A DNA stretch of 64,000 bases from contig JADBYT010000015.1 in assembly GCA_020402865.1 (NCBI GenBank), forward strand, positions 1 through 64,000, in the 5' to 3' direction. The notes beneath the pieces were generated by a model. That model was given only the letters and a program-made list of their open reading frames with translations. It made no database searches and was not told the DNA's origin. The translations under genes were made by a program, and so were the position numbers. Positions 1-7,809 of the stretch are shown one piece after another (position 1 is the first letter of the stretch; the number at the start of each line of letters is the position of its first letter). Source of the stretch: Bacteroidota bacterium. GTDB lineage: Bacteria > Bacteroidota > Bacteroidia > Palsa-965.

Positions 1-200
1 AGCCACCGGGGAAACAGAGGGAACGGTGGCTTCGACAAGCTCAGCCACCGCGACAGGCTCAGCCACCGCGACAGGCACAGCCACCGCGACAAGCTCAGCC
101 ACCGCGACAGGCACAGCCACCTGGGAAACAGAGGGAACGGTGGCTTCGACAAGCTCAGCCACCGCGACAAGCTCAGCCACCGCGACAGGCTCAGCCACCG
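1..200. repeat. Higher-order tandem repeat (18-bp and 42-bp units)
   Basis: The stretch is built from an 18-bp unit, AGCCACCGCGACAGGCTC, with variants at positions 14 and 17. Copies start at 43, 61, 79, 97, 157 and 175. A 42-bp unit at 1-42 recurs at 115-156 with one mismatch, so the array has a 114-bp super-period (42 + 4x18). Each 42-bp unit carries CGGTGGCT, which pairs with the AGCCACCG at the head of the next unit (24-31 with 43-50), giving a hairpin. An open frame of Ala/Thr/Ser repeats runs through it but lacks any gene-like property. The array continues off the left edge. Confidence 0.9.
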
Positions 201-359
201 GGGAAAGAGCAACAAAAAAGCCATTCATGTTTTTCAACATCAATGGCTTTTTAATAATTGGGCAAATAAAGAAATGCCGCTTCCTGCACACATCGTAATC
301 GGGTAGCGGGATACGATGAAATTTTGGGATTGGTATTTCTGTAAATGAATACATACTTT

Positions 360-1130
360 TTATTTTGTTTTCATCCTCAGCCTGATTTGCGTGATGACTT
401 TTTTGGTGTAAAGCGGAAAGTCGCCGTCCATCATCCAGTTGTAGTACGATGGTTCTTTTTCAAACACTTCGGTAACCGGTTTGCCGTTGTGTTTTCCGAA
501 GTTGAAAACTTCCTGTCCTTTTGCGTTGCGTACAATACGTCCGGCAAGGTCCACATTGTGGGTACGAGAGGAAAAGTCGGCAAGGAATTCGGTGTCGCGT
601 TTCAGGTCAGGATAGCGTTCGAGCTGGGCTTCGAGAATTTCCCAGGTGGCAGTAATATCGGCCGAAGCGGCGTGTGCGTTTTCGAGCGGTTTGCCGCAGT
701 AAAACTGATAGGCAGCGGCAAGTGTGCGCTGCTCCATGCGGTGGAAGATATTTTGTACATCAACCAGCTTGCGGTTTGCCACTTCAAATTCTACTTCGGC
801 ACGCAAAAATTCTTCGGCCAGCAGCGGAATGTCGAACTTGTTTGAGTTGTATCCGGCCAGGTCGCAGCCATCGAGAAATGCGGCCAGCTGTTTGGCCACC
901 TCACGAAACGAAGGCGAATTGGCTACGTCTTCATCCGTAATGCCGTGAATGGCCGTGCTGTCGTTCGGAATGGGAATGCCCGGGTTGATGCGCATGCTTT
1001 TCATATCGCGGTCGCCGTTGGGCATTACCCGCAAAATGGCAATTTCCACAATCCTGTCGGCAGCTACGTTCAGTCCGGTAGTTTCGAGGTCGATAAATGC
1101 CAGCGGGCGGTGGAGGCGGAGAAGCGTCAT
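360..1130 (-). CDS. DnaQ-like 3'-5' exonuclease (DEDDh family)
   Basis: A 256-aa soluble protein with the three exonuclease motifs of the DEDDh superfamily. ExoI is FIDLETTG (Asp14, Glu16), ExoII is GYNSNKFDIP near residue 95, and ExoIII is HAASADIT near residue 153, where His and Asp complete the two-metal site. The C-terminal 60 residues (FNFGKHNGKPV onward) resemble the small extra domain found in exonuclease X-type proteins. The family degrades 3' ends of DNA during proofreading, repair or RNA turnover; which of these applies cannot be told from sequence. It is the last gene of the minus-strand run mtaB-lgt-suhB-exonuclease, 59 bp after suhB. It is not the polymerase III epsilon subunit in context, since no replication gene is adjacent. 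Confidence 0.88.
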   Translation of the reverse strand: MTLLRLHRPLAFIDLETTGLNVAADRIVEIAILRVMPNGDRDMKSMRINPGIPIPNDSTAIHGITDEDVANSPSFREVAKQLAAFLDGCDLAGYNSNKFDIPLLAEEFLRAEVEFEVANRKLVDVQNIFHRMEQRTLAAAYQFYCGKPLENAHAASADITATWEILEAQLERYPDLKRDTEFLADFSSRTHNVDLAGRIVRNAKGQEVFNFGKHNGKPVTEVFEKEPSYYNWMMDGDFPLYTKKVITQIRLRMKTK

Positions 1131-1189
1131 ACGTGATTACAAATTTGGCGAAAATGATTGGGAAATTAGTTTGTGATGACTGACAAATC

Positions 1190-2008
1190 TCAGTGTACAG
1201 CGGGAAAATAGTGATTTATTTTTTGAATCAGTGCGGCATGTACACCGGGCGTACCGCACACAATGCGGCTTCCGGAAATCGGGTTTGGATTACCTTCGAA
1301 ATCACTTACCACGCCTCCGGCTTCTTCGATAAGCACAATTCCTGCGGCCACATCCCAGCTGTGCAGGCCGTATTCGTAAAACGCATCGAAGCGTCCGCAG
1401 GCCACATAGGCCATATCAGTAGCTGCCGAGCCGGGCCGGCGCAGGCCGGTGGTGCATTGCAGCAGGTCTTCGAACAGGGCGAGATAGGGTTTGAGCAGGC
1501 CATGATCGTAATACGGAAAGCCGGTGCCAAGCAGGGCACTGCGCAGTTCAGCGGTTGGTGAAACGGAAATTCGTTTTCCACCGCACCAGCTTCCGCCGCC
1601 ACGCCAGCCGTAAAAGCATTCATCCTGCCCAATTTCGTAAATCACGCCCAGCACGGGCACGCCGTTTTCGGCAAGTGCAACACTGGTGGCGTAGCAGGGC
1701 ACGCCGTGCACAAAGTTGGTCGTCCCGTCGAGCGGATCAATAATCCAGTTATATACTTTTCCCGTGGCGCGTTTATCGTCTTCCTCGGTAATAAAACCGG
1801 CTTCGGGCAGCAGCGGTGCAAGTGCATCCACAAACAGTTGTTCTGCGGTTTTATCCACATAGCTCACAAGGTTGTTGTGGCTTTTTTCCTCCACGTCCGA
1901 ACGTTTGAACACCTCGCGCTGCTGTTTAATAAAGGCACCCACGCGGATGCTGATTATCTGTACAGAGGCACACAGTTCGGCCAGTGCTTCGCGGGTAAGC
2001 GTGCTCAT
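1190..2008 (-). CDS. Inositol monophosphatase family protein (SuhB-like)
   Basis: A 272-aa member of the Mg2+-dependent, Li+-sensitive phosphatase family. The metal-binding residues are visible: Glu75/Glu76 in TEED, Asp91 and Asp94 in WIIDPLDGTTNF, and Asp219 in SWDVAAG, followed by the EEAGG motif. Length is normal for the family. Substrates in this family include myo-inositol-1-phosphate and other sugar phosphates; bacterial SuhB also binds ribosomal antitermination complexes. The exact substrate is unknown here. Its ATG overlaps the lgt stop codon as ATGA (2005-2008), so the two genes are probably translationally coupled. Confidence 0.92.
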   Translation of the reverse strand: MSTLTREALAELCASVQIISIRVGAFIKQQREVFKRSDVEEKSHNNLVSYVDKTAEQLFVDALAPLLPEAGFITEEDDKRATGKVYNWIIDPLDGTTNFVHGVPCYATSVALAENGVPVLGVIYEIGQDECFYGWRGGGSWCGGKRISVSPTAELRSALLGTGFPYYDHGLLKPYLALFEDLLQCTTGLRRPGSAATDMAYVACGRFDAFYEYGLHSWDVAAGIVLIEEAGGVVSDFEGNPNPISGSRIVCGTPGVHAALIQKINHYFPAVH

Positions 2009-3252
2009 GTGTTTGCAGTTTCGGGGGCTTCGTCAACCGGCGCTGCTTCTTCGGGCTGTGCGGCAAACCGTTTGCGTGTCCACCAAATACCCAGCACACC
2101 GGTAAGCACCAGTCCGAAGGCAATCATTTCGGCCTGTGTAACGCCCCAGCTTCCGATATGGAAAAGGATTTCGTTCTGGCGGATGAGTTCGATGAAGAAA
2201 CGTTCGGTGCCATTAAACACAAGGTAAATGCTGAACAACAAACCGGGCACGGCAAACTTTTTACGTATGCGCCAAAGCAGAATGAAAATGCTGATACACA
2301 TGATGGCTTCGTAAAGCGGGGTGGGAAACACCGGCAGCACGAGGTGCGGTGTTTCGCTGAAATTGCATAGTGTTTCGGCGTAGTGCGGATCGTAGCCGGG
2401 CCAGGGGTTGCACACCTGATTTACGTTGTTTGGATAGTCGTAAGCCCACATCCAGTCGGGCAAAAAGCTGAGCCATCCGGGCATGGGATCGGTGTTTACA
2501 ATGCCCCAGTCGCCATCGCCCGATACGTGGCAGCCAATGCGGCCAACCCCATAAGCAAGCATGAGTCCGGGCGCGCAGGCATCCATTACATGCAGCAGGC
2601 GCATTTTGTGGCGGCGCGCATACACAAGCACCGCAATGCTGCCCAAAATTAAACCGCCATACATGGTAAGGCCCGAAAATGAGAAGAGCGTATCGGAAAG
2701 ACGTTCGCTGCCGTTTTCGCCGGTAAAGGAGGGGATGTTTTCGAGTACGTGAAAAATTTTGGCACCCAGAAACCCGAAGAGGCCTGCAATGAGTGTCATG
2801 TTTGCCACATGTTCTGATGGTTTCACGGCTTCAACCACGGTTTTGGGTTCGGGCAGTGCTTTGCGGTTAAGTATCCACCAGTGAATGCCGCCAAACAGTG
2901 CCGCCATTACAAAGCCGGTGATCCAGCTTCCTTCGAGCGAAAACATGAAGTTTTGCGGACTGAAATCTTCGGGCACTTCGCCGCTCATGCCCATGAATTT
3001 GAAGCCGATCAGAAAGCCAAAGAGGGCTGTGCCGAACACATCGCCAAAGCCGGGCTTTTTTCCCAGTTCAACCTTGCGGTGTTTGCGCACGGTAAGCACT
3101 TTGGCTTCACGGCGGTTGAGTTCTCGGGCAAACACGTAGGCGCAGGCCAGAAAGGCGATGGCTACAAAAAAGCCAAAACTCTGCACCAGCATTAATCCCG
3201 GAAGCTGAACTCCGAAAATGTCGTAAACGGCGTGGTAAATGGTTGCGTACAT
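2005..3252 (-). CDS. lgt: Prolipoprotein diacylglyceryl transferase
   Basis: A 415-aa polytopic inner-membrane enzyme that transfers diacylglycerol from phosphatidylglycerol to the lipobox cysteine of prolipoproteins, the first step of lipoprotein maturation. Diagnostic segments are SGLTMYGGLI near residue 195 and the signature GVGRIGCHVSGDGDWG at about 235-250, with the conserved Arg238 in GRIGC. It is much longer than the E. coli enzyme (about 290 aa); the extra length lies in the loop at about 45-75, the central insertion and the C-terminal acidic tail. The window encodes many lipoproteins that would be substrates. It starts 28 bp after mtaB and overlaps suhB by 4 bp. Confidence 0.96.
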   Translation of the reverse strand: MYATIYHAVYDIFGVQLPGLMLVQSFGFFVAIAFLACAYVFARELNRREAKVLTVRKHRKVELGKKPGFGDVFGTALFGFLIGFKFMGMSGEVPEDFSPQNFMFSLEGSWITGFVMAALFGGIHWWILNRKALPEPKTVVEAVKPSEHVANMTLIAGLFGFLGAKIFHVLENIPSFTGENGSERLSDTLFSFSGLTMYGGLILGSIAVLVYARRHKMRLLHVMDACAPGLMLAYGVGRIGCHVSGDGDWGIVNTDPMPGWLSFLPDWMWAYDYPNNVNQVCNPWPGYDPHYAETLCNFSETPHLVLPVFPTPLYEAIMCISIFILLWRIRKKFAVPGLLFSIYLVFNGTERFFIELIRQNEILFHIGSWGVTQAEMIAFGLVLTGVLGIWWTRKRFAAQPEEAAPVDEAPETANT

Positions 3253-3280
3253 AAAACGAATAATGGTGGCTGCAACGCTG

Positions 3281-4630
3281 TTAATGCGTCAGGGCCTCAG
3301 ATACAGGTTGGGTTTGTGCCAATGTGGCGTTTACAAAAGCATCGTCGCCGGCTTTGCCAAGCACTACGTTATGCAGCGTATTGGCTAATGTTTCGCTCCA
3401 GGGCATTTTCACTTTCACGTAGTTATCGGTGTAGCCAAACATGAAGCCGTCGCGGTTTTCGTGTTCGAAAAGCACGGGGCGTGTTTGTCCTTCGTGTTGT
3501 GTGTAAAATGCGCGGAGTTTTTTGGCCGAGAGTATGCGCAGCATTTTGGTGCGGCGGCGGCGTTCGTTTACCGGCACGGTGCCGGGCATTTCAAGCGCAT
3601 CGGTGTTGGCGCGTTCGGAATAGGTGAATACGTGGAGGTAGGAAATATCCAGTTCATTGAGGAACTGATAGGTTTCCAGAAATTCCTCTTCTGTTTCACC
3701 CGGAAAACCGGTAATTACATCTACACCAATGCAGGCGTGCGGCATGGTTTGGCGGATAATGGCCACACGCTCGGCATAAAGCGCACGCAGGTAGCGGCGG
3801 CGCATGAGTTTGAGAATTTTATCCGAACCCGACTGCAGGGGAATGTGGAAATGCGGCACAAAGCGTTTGGACTGTGCCACAAAGCGTATGATTTCTTCGC
3901 TCAGCAAATTGGGTTCGATAGAGGAGATGCGGAAGCGTTCAATGCCTTCCACTTCATCAAGCGCCTGTGCGAGTTCGAAGAAATTTTCGTCGCGTTTTTT
4001 GCCACCGCCGTTTCCTTTGCCGAAATCGCCGAGGTTAACGCCGGTAAGCACTACTTCTTTAACGCCAAGTGTGGCGATGTGGCGTGCATTGCGCAACACG
4101 TTTTCAATGGTATCGCTGCGGCTGCGGCCACGGGCCAGCGGAATGGTGCAAAATGCGCAGGTATAATCGCAGCCGTCCTGCACTTTCAGAAACGCACGGG
4201 TACGGTCGCCAAACGACCAGGCATCGACAAAGAAATTAGCGTCTTCAATTTCGCAGGCATGTACATCGGCGTGCTCGCGTTTCTGTAAATCGTCGAGGTA
4301 GGCAGCCAGGCGAAATTTCTCGGTGGCGCCCAGCACAAGGTCAACACCTTCAATGGCGGCAATTTCCTGCGGCTTGAGTTGTGCGTAGCAGCCAATTACG
4401 GCCACCACGGCATCAGGCGATACACTCAGCGCATCGCGCACAATTTTGCGGCATTCCTTGTCGGCACTTTCGGTTACCGAACAGGTATTGATTACATATA
4501 CATCGGCCCCTTCAGAAAATTCCACCTTCCGGTAGCCGGCTTCCTGAAGCTGCCGCCCGATGGCCGATGTTTCCGAAAAATTGAGCTTGCACCCCAGCGT
4601 GTGAAAGGCAACGGTTCGCTGCTGATTCAT
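3281..4630 (-). CDS. mtaB: tRNA t6A37 methylthiotransferase MtaB
   Basis: A 449-aa radical-SAM methylthiotransferase that converts t6A37 to ms2t6A37 in tRNAs reading ANN codons. The N-terminal UPF0004 domain carries the three auxiliary-cluster cysteines Cys14, Cys50 (VINTCSV) and Cys81 (GCYAQ). The radical-SAM triad CDYTCAFC is Cys154, Cys158 and Cys161. A C-terminal TRAM-like region follows at about residue 370. The N-terminal TLGCKLN and the sequence around the triad fit MtaB rather than MiaB or RimO. It heads the operon with lgt, suhB and the exonuclease. A perfect -7 box on the minus strand (TACCTTTG) ends 5 nt before the ATG. Confidence 0.95.
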   Translation of the reverse strand: MNQQRTVAFHTLGCKLNFSETSAIGRQLQEAGYRKVEFSEGADVYVINTCSVTESADKECRKIVRDALSVSPDAVVAVIGCYAQLKPQEIAAIEGVDLVLGATEKFRLAAYLDDLQKREHADVHACEIEDANFFVDAWSFGDRTRAFLKVQDGCDYTCAFCTIPLARGRSRSDTIENVLRNARHIATLGVKEVVLTGVNLGDFGKGNGGGKKRDENFFELAQALDEVEGIERFRISSIEPNLLSEEIIRFVAQSKRFVPHFHIPLQSGSDKILKLMRRRYLRALYAERVAIIRQTMPHACIGVDVITGFPGETEEEFLETYQFLNELDISYLHVFTYSERANTDALEMPGTVPVNERRRRTKMLRILSAKKLRAFYTQHEGQTRPVLFEHENRDGFMFGYTDNYVKVKMPWSETLANTLHNVVLGKAGDDAFVNATLAQTQPVSEALTH

Positions 4631-4635
4631 GGGGG

Positions 4636-4643
4636 CAAAGGTA
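4636..4643 (-). promoter_or_regulatory. -7 promoter box for mtaB operon
   Basis: Reads TACCTTTG on the minus strand, a perfect match to the Bacteroidota TAnnTTTG box, and ends exactly 5 nt before the mtaB ATG. That spacing implies a leaderless or nearly leaderless transcript. Confidence 0.7.
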
Positions 4644-4791
4644 GGGAAAAATGGAGTTTGGCGGGCGTGAACGGAAGTAATAGCCGGAACAGGTGCAGGA
4701 AAGAGCCGGTTGCCGCAATTGAACAGTTTTTGAGGCTCTTAAACGTATTATTTCCGGTAAACGTGAAAAATCAGACTGCAGGAAAACCGCA

Positions 4792-4821
4792 TTGCGGGAG
4801 GTAAAACTTTAAATACCTTTG
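4792..4821 (+). promoter_or_regulatory. Full -33/-7 promoter for the DUF4920 gene
   Basis: TTG (4792-4794), 19 nt, then TACCTTTG (4814-4821): both elements of the Bacteroidota housekeeping promoter at normal spacing, 30 nt upstream of the ATG at 4852. Confidence 0.75.
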
Positions 4822-4851
4822 CAGCACCATAAAAAACGATAATCCAAAACC

Positions 4852-5337
4852 ATGAAAAACATTATTCTGGCAGCGCTTCTGTGTGGCGCGTTTGCAGCCT
4901 GCAACAACCCGGCTGCCGAAGATAAAAAGCCCGCAGGCGATACGACCGTTTCTTACTTTGGTGATACCATCACAGCCGATGGTGCCATTCAGACAAATCA
5001 ATTGCTGGCGCAGCTTGCCGGTAAAGATTCCATGCAGGTAAAACTTGAAGGTACAATTGTAGATGTATGTCAGAAAAAGGGCTGCTGGATGATTATGCCT
5101 TTAGACAGCACAACCGATATGCGTGTGAAGTTTAAAGACTATGCGTTTTTTGTACCTAAAGATGCATCAGGCAAAAAAGCAGTTGTAGATGGCTGGGTAA
5201 AAAAGAAAATTGTACCGGTTGACGAACTTCGGCACCTTGCTGAAGATGCGGGCGACAGCAAAGAGGAAATAGAAAAAATTACCGAGCCGAAAAATGAATA
5301 TACATTCATGGCCAGCGGCGTTATCATTCGCAAGTAA
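4852..5337 (+). CDS. DUF4920 lipoprotein
   Basis: A 161-aa protein with a lipoprotein signal peptide (AFAAC, lipobox Cys17) and a single DUF4920 domain. The domain has the characteristic VCQKKGCWM segment near residue 73, with two closely spaced cysteines. The family is largely confined to Bacteroidota and has no established biochemical role; the fold resembles small OB-like exported domains. The C-terminus is charged (KEEIEKI). The stop codon shares one base with the ATG of the downstream cytochrome-like lipoprotein, so the two are almost certainly co-expressed and may act together in the periplasm. Confidence 0.85.
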   Translation: MKNIILAALLCGAFAACNNPAAEDKKPAGDTTVSYFGDTITADGAIQTNQLLAQLAGKDSMQVKLEGTIVDVCQKKGCWMIMPLDSTTDMRVKFKDYAFFVPKDASGKKAVVDGWVKKKIVPVDELRHLAEDAGDSKEEIEKITEPKNEYTFMASGVIIRK

Positions 5338-5783
5338 TGAAAAAAGTAATTCTGATTGTCCTGGCAGTAACTGGTGTTATTGCCGGGACTTTTTCTGCCT
5401 GCAAGGATAAGTCGGCTGAAAAGCAGGCGTGTGAAGTGAAACCGCTGAATCCGAACGGCGATTCGGAGCTGGCTCTGCTGATGCGCGAAATGACAAAAAG
5501 TGCCGAGGCCATGAGTGCGGCGCTGAAAAACGGCACGGCTTTTCCCGATAAGCCGGCGGGTTTTGAAAAAATCATCAATGCCGTGCGCACCGACACCACC
5601 ATTGCACAAGGGCCTTATGAAGCCTACGCCAGAGGCTGGCTGGGTGCGCTCGACCGCCTTTACACCGCGCCCGAAGCCAGCCGGAAAGAAATGTTTAATG
5701 CGCTGGTGACGAACTGTTCGTCCTGCCATCAGGCTTATTGTCACGGCCCGCTTGAGCGGATTGCGAAAATGCAGGTGCGCTGA
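5337..5783 (+). CDS. Cytochrome c'-like heme lipoprotein
   Basis: A 148-aa lipoprotein (TFSAC, lipobox Cys22). It has a single C-terminal heme c attachment motif CSSCH (Cys127, Cys130, His131), followed by QAYCHGPLERI. The body is predicted helical, with an ELALLMREM segment at about residue 44 that matches the first helix of cytochrome c'/c556-type four-helix bundles. It should be exported, acylated and loaded with covalent heme in the periplasm. It overlaps the DUF4920 gene by one base. Its role (electron transfer or gas/redox sensing) cannot be decided. An extra cysteine lies five residues after the heme histidine. Confidence 0.82.
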   Translation: MKKVILIVLAVTGVIAGTFSACKDKSAEKQACEVKPLNPNGDSELALLMREMTKSAEAMSAALKNGTAFPDKPAGFEKIINAVRTDTTIAQGPYEAYARGWLGALDRLYTAPEASRKEMFNALVTNCSSCHQAYCHGPLERIAKMQVR

Positions 5784-5863
5784 GGCCGACCTGTTGAAAA
5801 CCCTGTTAGCATTACGGGCATAGCGGGTTGCAACCTGCCGTGGCAACTGGCGTAAACTTGTAT

Positions 5864-7513
5864 ATGCAATTTTTGCGCGCAAACACTGCTTTACTTTTGC
5901 TTTCGGCCGGCCTTTGGGCAGGTTGCGGCAACAGCCACACCAAAGAAACAAAACAGGTATTCCGGTTTAACGAGCTGGGCGATGTCACCTCGCTTGATCC
6001 GGCGCTTTCCGGCTCGTTTGAAAACAACTGGGCCATTCACCAGCTTTATAACGGACTGGTGGAAATGGATGATTCACTGCGTGTGAAGCCTTGTATTGCC
6101 CGCGCATGGACGGTGAGCGACGACGGAATTGTGTACCGGTTTACACTGCGCAATGATGTGAAGTTTCATGATGCACCGCAGTTTGCGGGCGGCAAAGGCC
6201 GCACGGTAACTGCAGGCGATTTTGTGTACAGCTTTTCACGCCTGTTTGATAAGCGGATTTCCAATGCCTCCACGCTGGTGAGCATGATTGCGCACAATCC
6301 GGAGAAAAACGAAACCGGCTTCAAAGCTGTAAACGACTCCGTTCTCGAAATTTATCTCCGGCAGCCGTTTGCGCCGTTTACGGGTGTGCTTTCCATGAAA
6401 TACTTTTCAGTAGTGCCCCGCGAAGTGGCGGAACACTGGAAAAATGAGTTTGGCCGACACCCGGCCGGAACCGGTCCGTTTAAACTGCGTGTGTGGAAAG
6501 AAAAAGAGCGGCTTGTACTTGACAGGCATGACGGGTATTTCAAAACCGATGAAAACGGCAGCCGCCTGCCTTATCTCGAATCGGTAAATGTGTCGTTTAT
6601 CAAAAGTCCCGAAGCGGCATTTATGCAGTTTCTAAGCGGCGAGCAAGATATGCTTTCGGGTATTGATGCCATAAACAAGGAGATTGTGCTTGCGCGTGAC
6701 GGTTCGGGGCTGAAGCCGGAAATGAAAAACCGCTATGTGCTGCAAACCGGCCCGTTTCTGAAAACCGATTATCTGGGCATACTGATAGACGGAAATGGCG
6801 GTGGCGGACAACTGAATCCGTTGCAGAAAAAGCAGGTGAGGCAGGCAATAAATGCCGCCATAAACCGCGACCGGATTGTACGTTTTTTGCGGTTTAATGT
6901 GGGTGCTCCGGCCGTACACGGTTTCCTGCCCGACGGAATGAATGCCTACGATAATGCAAAACTGAGCGGCTTTACGTACAACCCCGATAAAGCCCGTGCG
7001 TTGCTTGCCGAAGCCGGTTTTCCGCGTGGTAAAGGTTTGCCGAAGATTAAGCTCACTACCACCTCATCCTATCTTGATATTGCCGATGATATTCACAACC
7101 AGCTTGCACAAGTAAGTATTGCCTGCGAAATTGAAATACTTCAGCCCGCCATGTTTAAAACAGCGGTGGCCGAAGGCAAAGTGAATTTCTTCCGCAAATC
7201 ATGGATTGGCGATTATCCCGATCCGGAAAATTTTATGGCGTTGTTTTACAGTAAAAATTTCAGTCCGAACGGGGTAAATTATATGCACTTTAAAAATGCC
7301 GGTTTTGACAAGCTGTATGAGCAATGCCTGACCGAGCAAAACGACAGTGTGCGGCGCGATTTGTTTTTACGAATGGATCAGCTGCTGGTGGAAGAATCGC
7401 CGGTGGTGCCGTTGTTTTATGATGAAGTGGTGCGTTTGGTGCAAAAGAATGTAGATGGGCTGACGGTGAATCCGACAAACCTGCTCAGTCTTGAACGGGT
7501 GCGTATGAAGTAG
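5864..7513 (+). CDS. ABC-type peptide substrate-binding lipoprotein (SBP family 5)
   Basis: A 549-aa extracytoplasmic solute-binding protein of the DppA/OppA type. I chose the ATG at 5864, not the in-frame TTG at 5828, because it gives a clean lipoprotein signal ending at LWAGC (Cys21). Family features include the N-terminal SLDPALSGS segment and the YRFTLRNDVKFHD motif near residue 100. The FVYSFSRLFD helix and the C-terminal region around GDYPDPENF, common in Bacteroidota homologues, are also present. These proteins deliver oligopeptides or other substrates to an inner-membrane ABC permease. No permease or ATPase gene lies next to it, so it is an orphan or pairs with a system elsewhere. Confidence 0.9.
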   Translation: MQFLRANTALLLLSAGLWAGCGNSHTKETKQVFRFNELGDVTSLDPALSGSFENNWAIHQLYNGLVEMDDSLRVKPCIARAWTVSDDGIVYRFTLRNDVKFHDAPQFAGGKGRTVTAGDFVYSFSRLFDKRISNASTLVSMIAHNPEKNETGFKAVNDSVLEIYLRQPFAPFTGVLSMKYFSVVPREVAEHWKNEFGRHPAGTGPFKLRVWKEKERLVLDRHDGYFKTDENGSRLPYLESVNVSFIKSPEAAFMQFLSGEQDMLSGIDAINKEIVLARDGSGLKPEMKNRYVLQTGPFLKTDYLGILIDGNGGGGQLNPLQKKQVRQAINAAINRDRIVRFLRFNVGAPAVHGFLPDGMNAYDNAKLSGFTYNPDKARALLAEAGFPRGKGLPKIKLTTTSSYLDIADDIHNQLAQVSIACEIEILQPAMFKTAVAEGKVNFFRKSWIGDYPDPENFMALFYSKNFSPNGVNYMHFKNAGFDKLYEQCLTEQNDSVRRDLFLRMDQLLVEESPVVPLFYDEVVRLVQKNVDGLTVNPTNLLSLERVRMK

Positions 7514-7809
7514 GATGCGGGGGGCGGGGAGCAGGTGGTTATTTACTGAACCGGAGGAATGAATATATAGCCTCCCACAATAGATGTGGGAGCAGGCGTG
7601 ATTGCTCCCGCAGTAATTGCGGGAGGAAAGCCGGTAAAACTGAAACAGGTTTTTAGTGCAACGCGCGTTTTGTTTTACCGGCTTGGAGCGTAAAGCACGG
7701 ACAGGTGTTTTTTTGAAACGGGAAAGGTTCGCTACCCTTGAAAAATAATCGTGTGCCGGTTGCAGAATAATTTTCTAGTACCGACCTTTCGCACACTGAA
7801 CCGAAACCT
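7514..7809. other. Intergenic region with paired hairpins
   Basis: There is no gene in this 296-bp gap. It contains the two matched hairpins at 7572-7592 and 7605-7625; the rest shows no open frame or tRNA. The downstream glycosyltransferase begins with GTG at 7810. Confidence 0.7.
7572..7625. repeat. Two REP-like hairpins with compensatory change
   Basis: Hairpin 1 pairs CTCCCACA (7572-7579) with TGTGGGAG (7585-7592). Hairpin 2 pairs CTCCCGCA (7605-7612) with TGCGGGAG (7618-7625). Both have an 8-bp stem and 5-nt loop, 12 nt apart. They differ in the stem only by an A-T to G-C pair change on both arms, so pairing is preserved. No T-run follows, so a repeated palindromic element is more likely than a terminator. 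Confidence 0.8.

Noticed and set aside
43-192. CRISPR-like array
   Set aside because: The repeats are contiguous 18-bp units without unique spacers, and no cas gene is nearby.
26-298. 90-aa open frame of Ala/Thr/Ser/Gly repeats
   Set aside because: It is the translation of the tandem repeat array followed by unrelated sequence; no promoter, no family and composition dictated by the repeat.
3461-4288. 275-codon open frame antisense to mtaB
   Set aside because: The sense strand encodes a complete MtaB with both cysteine sets, so this is a shadow frame.
5828-5863. TTG start for the substrate-binding protein
   Set aside because: It would place 12 extra residues before the lipoprotein signal peptide; the ATG at 5864 gives a normal signal.
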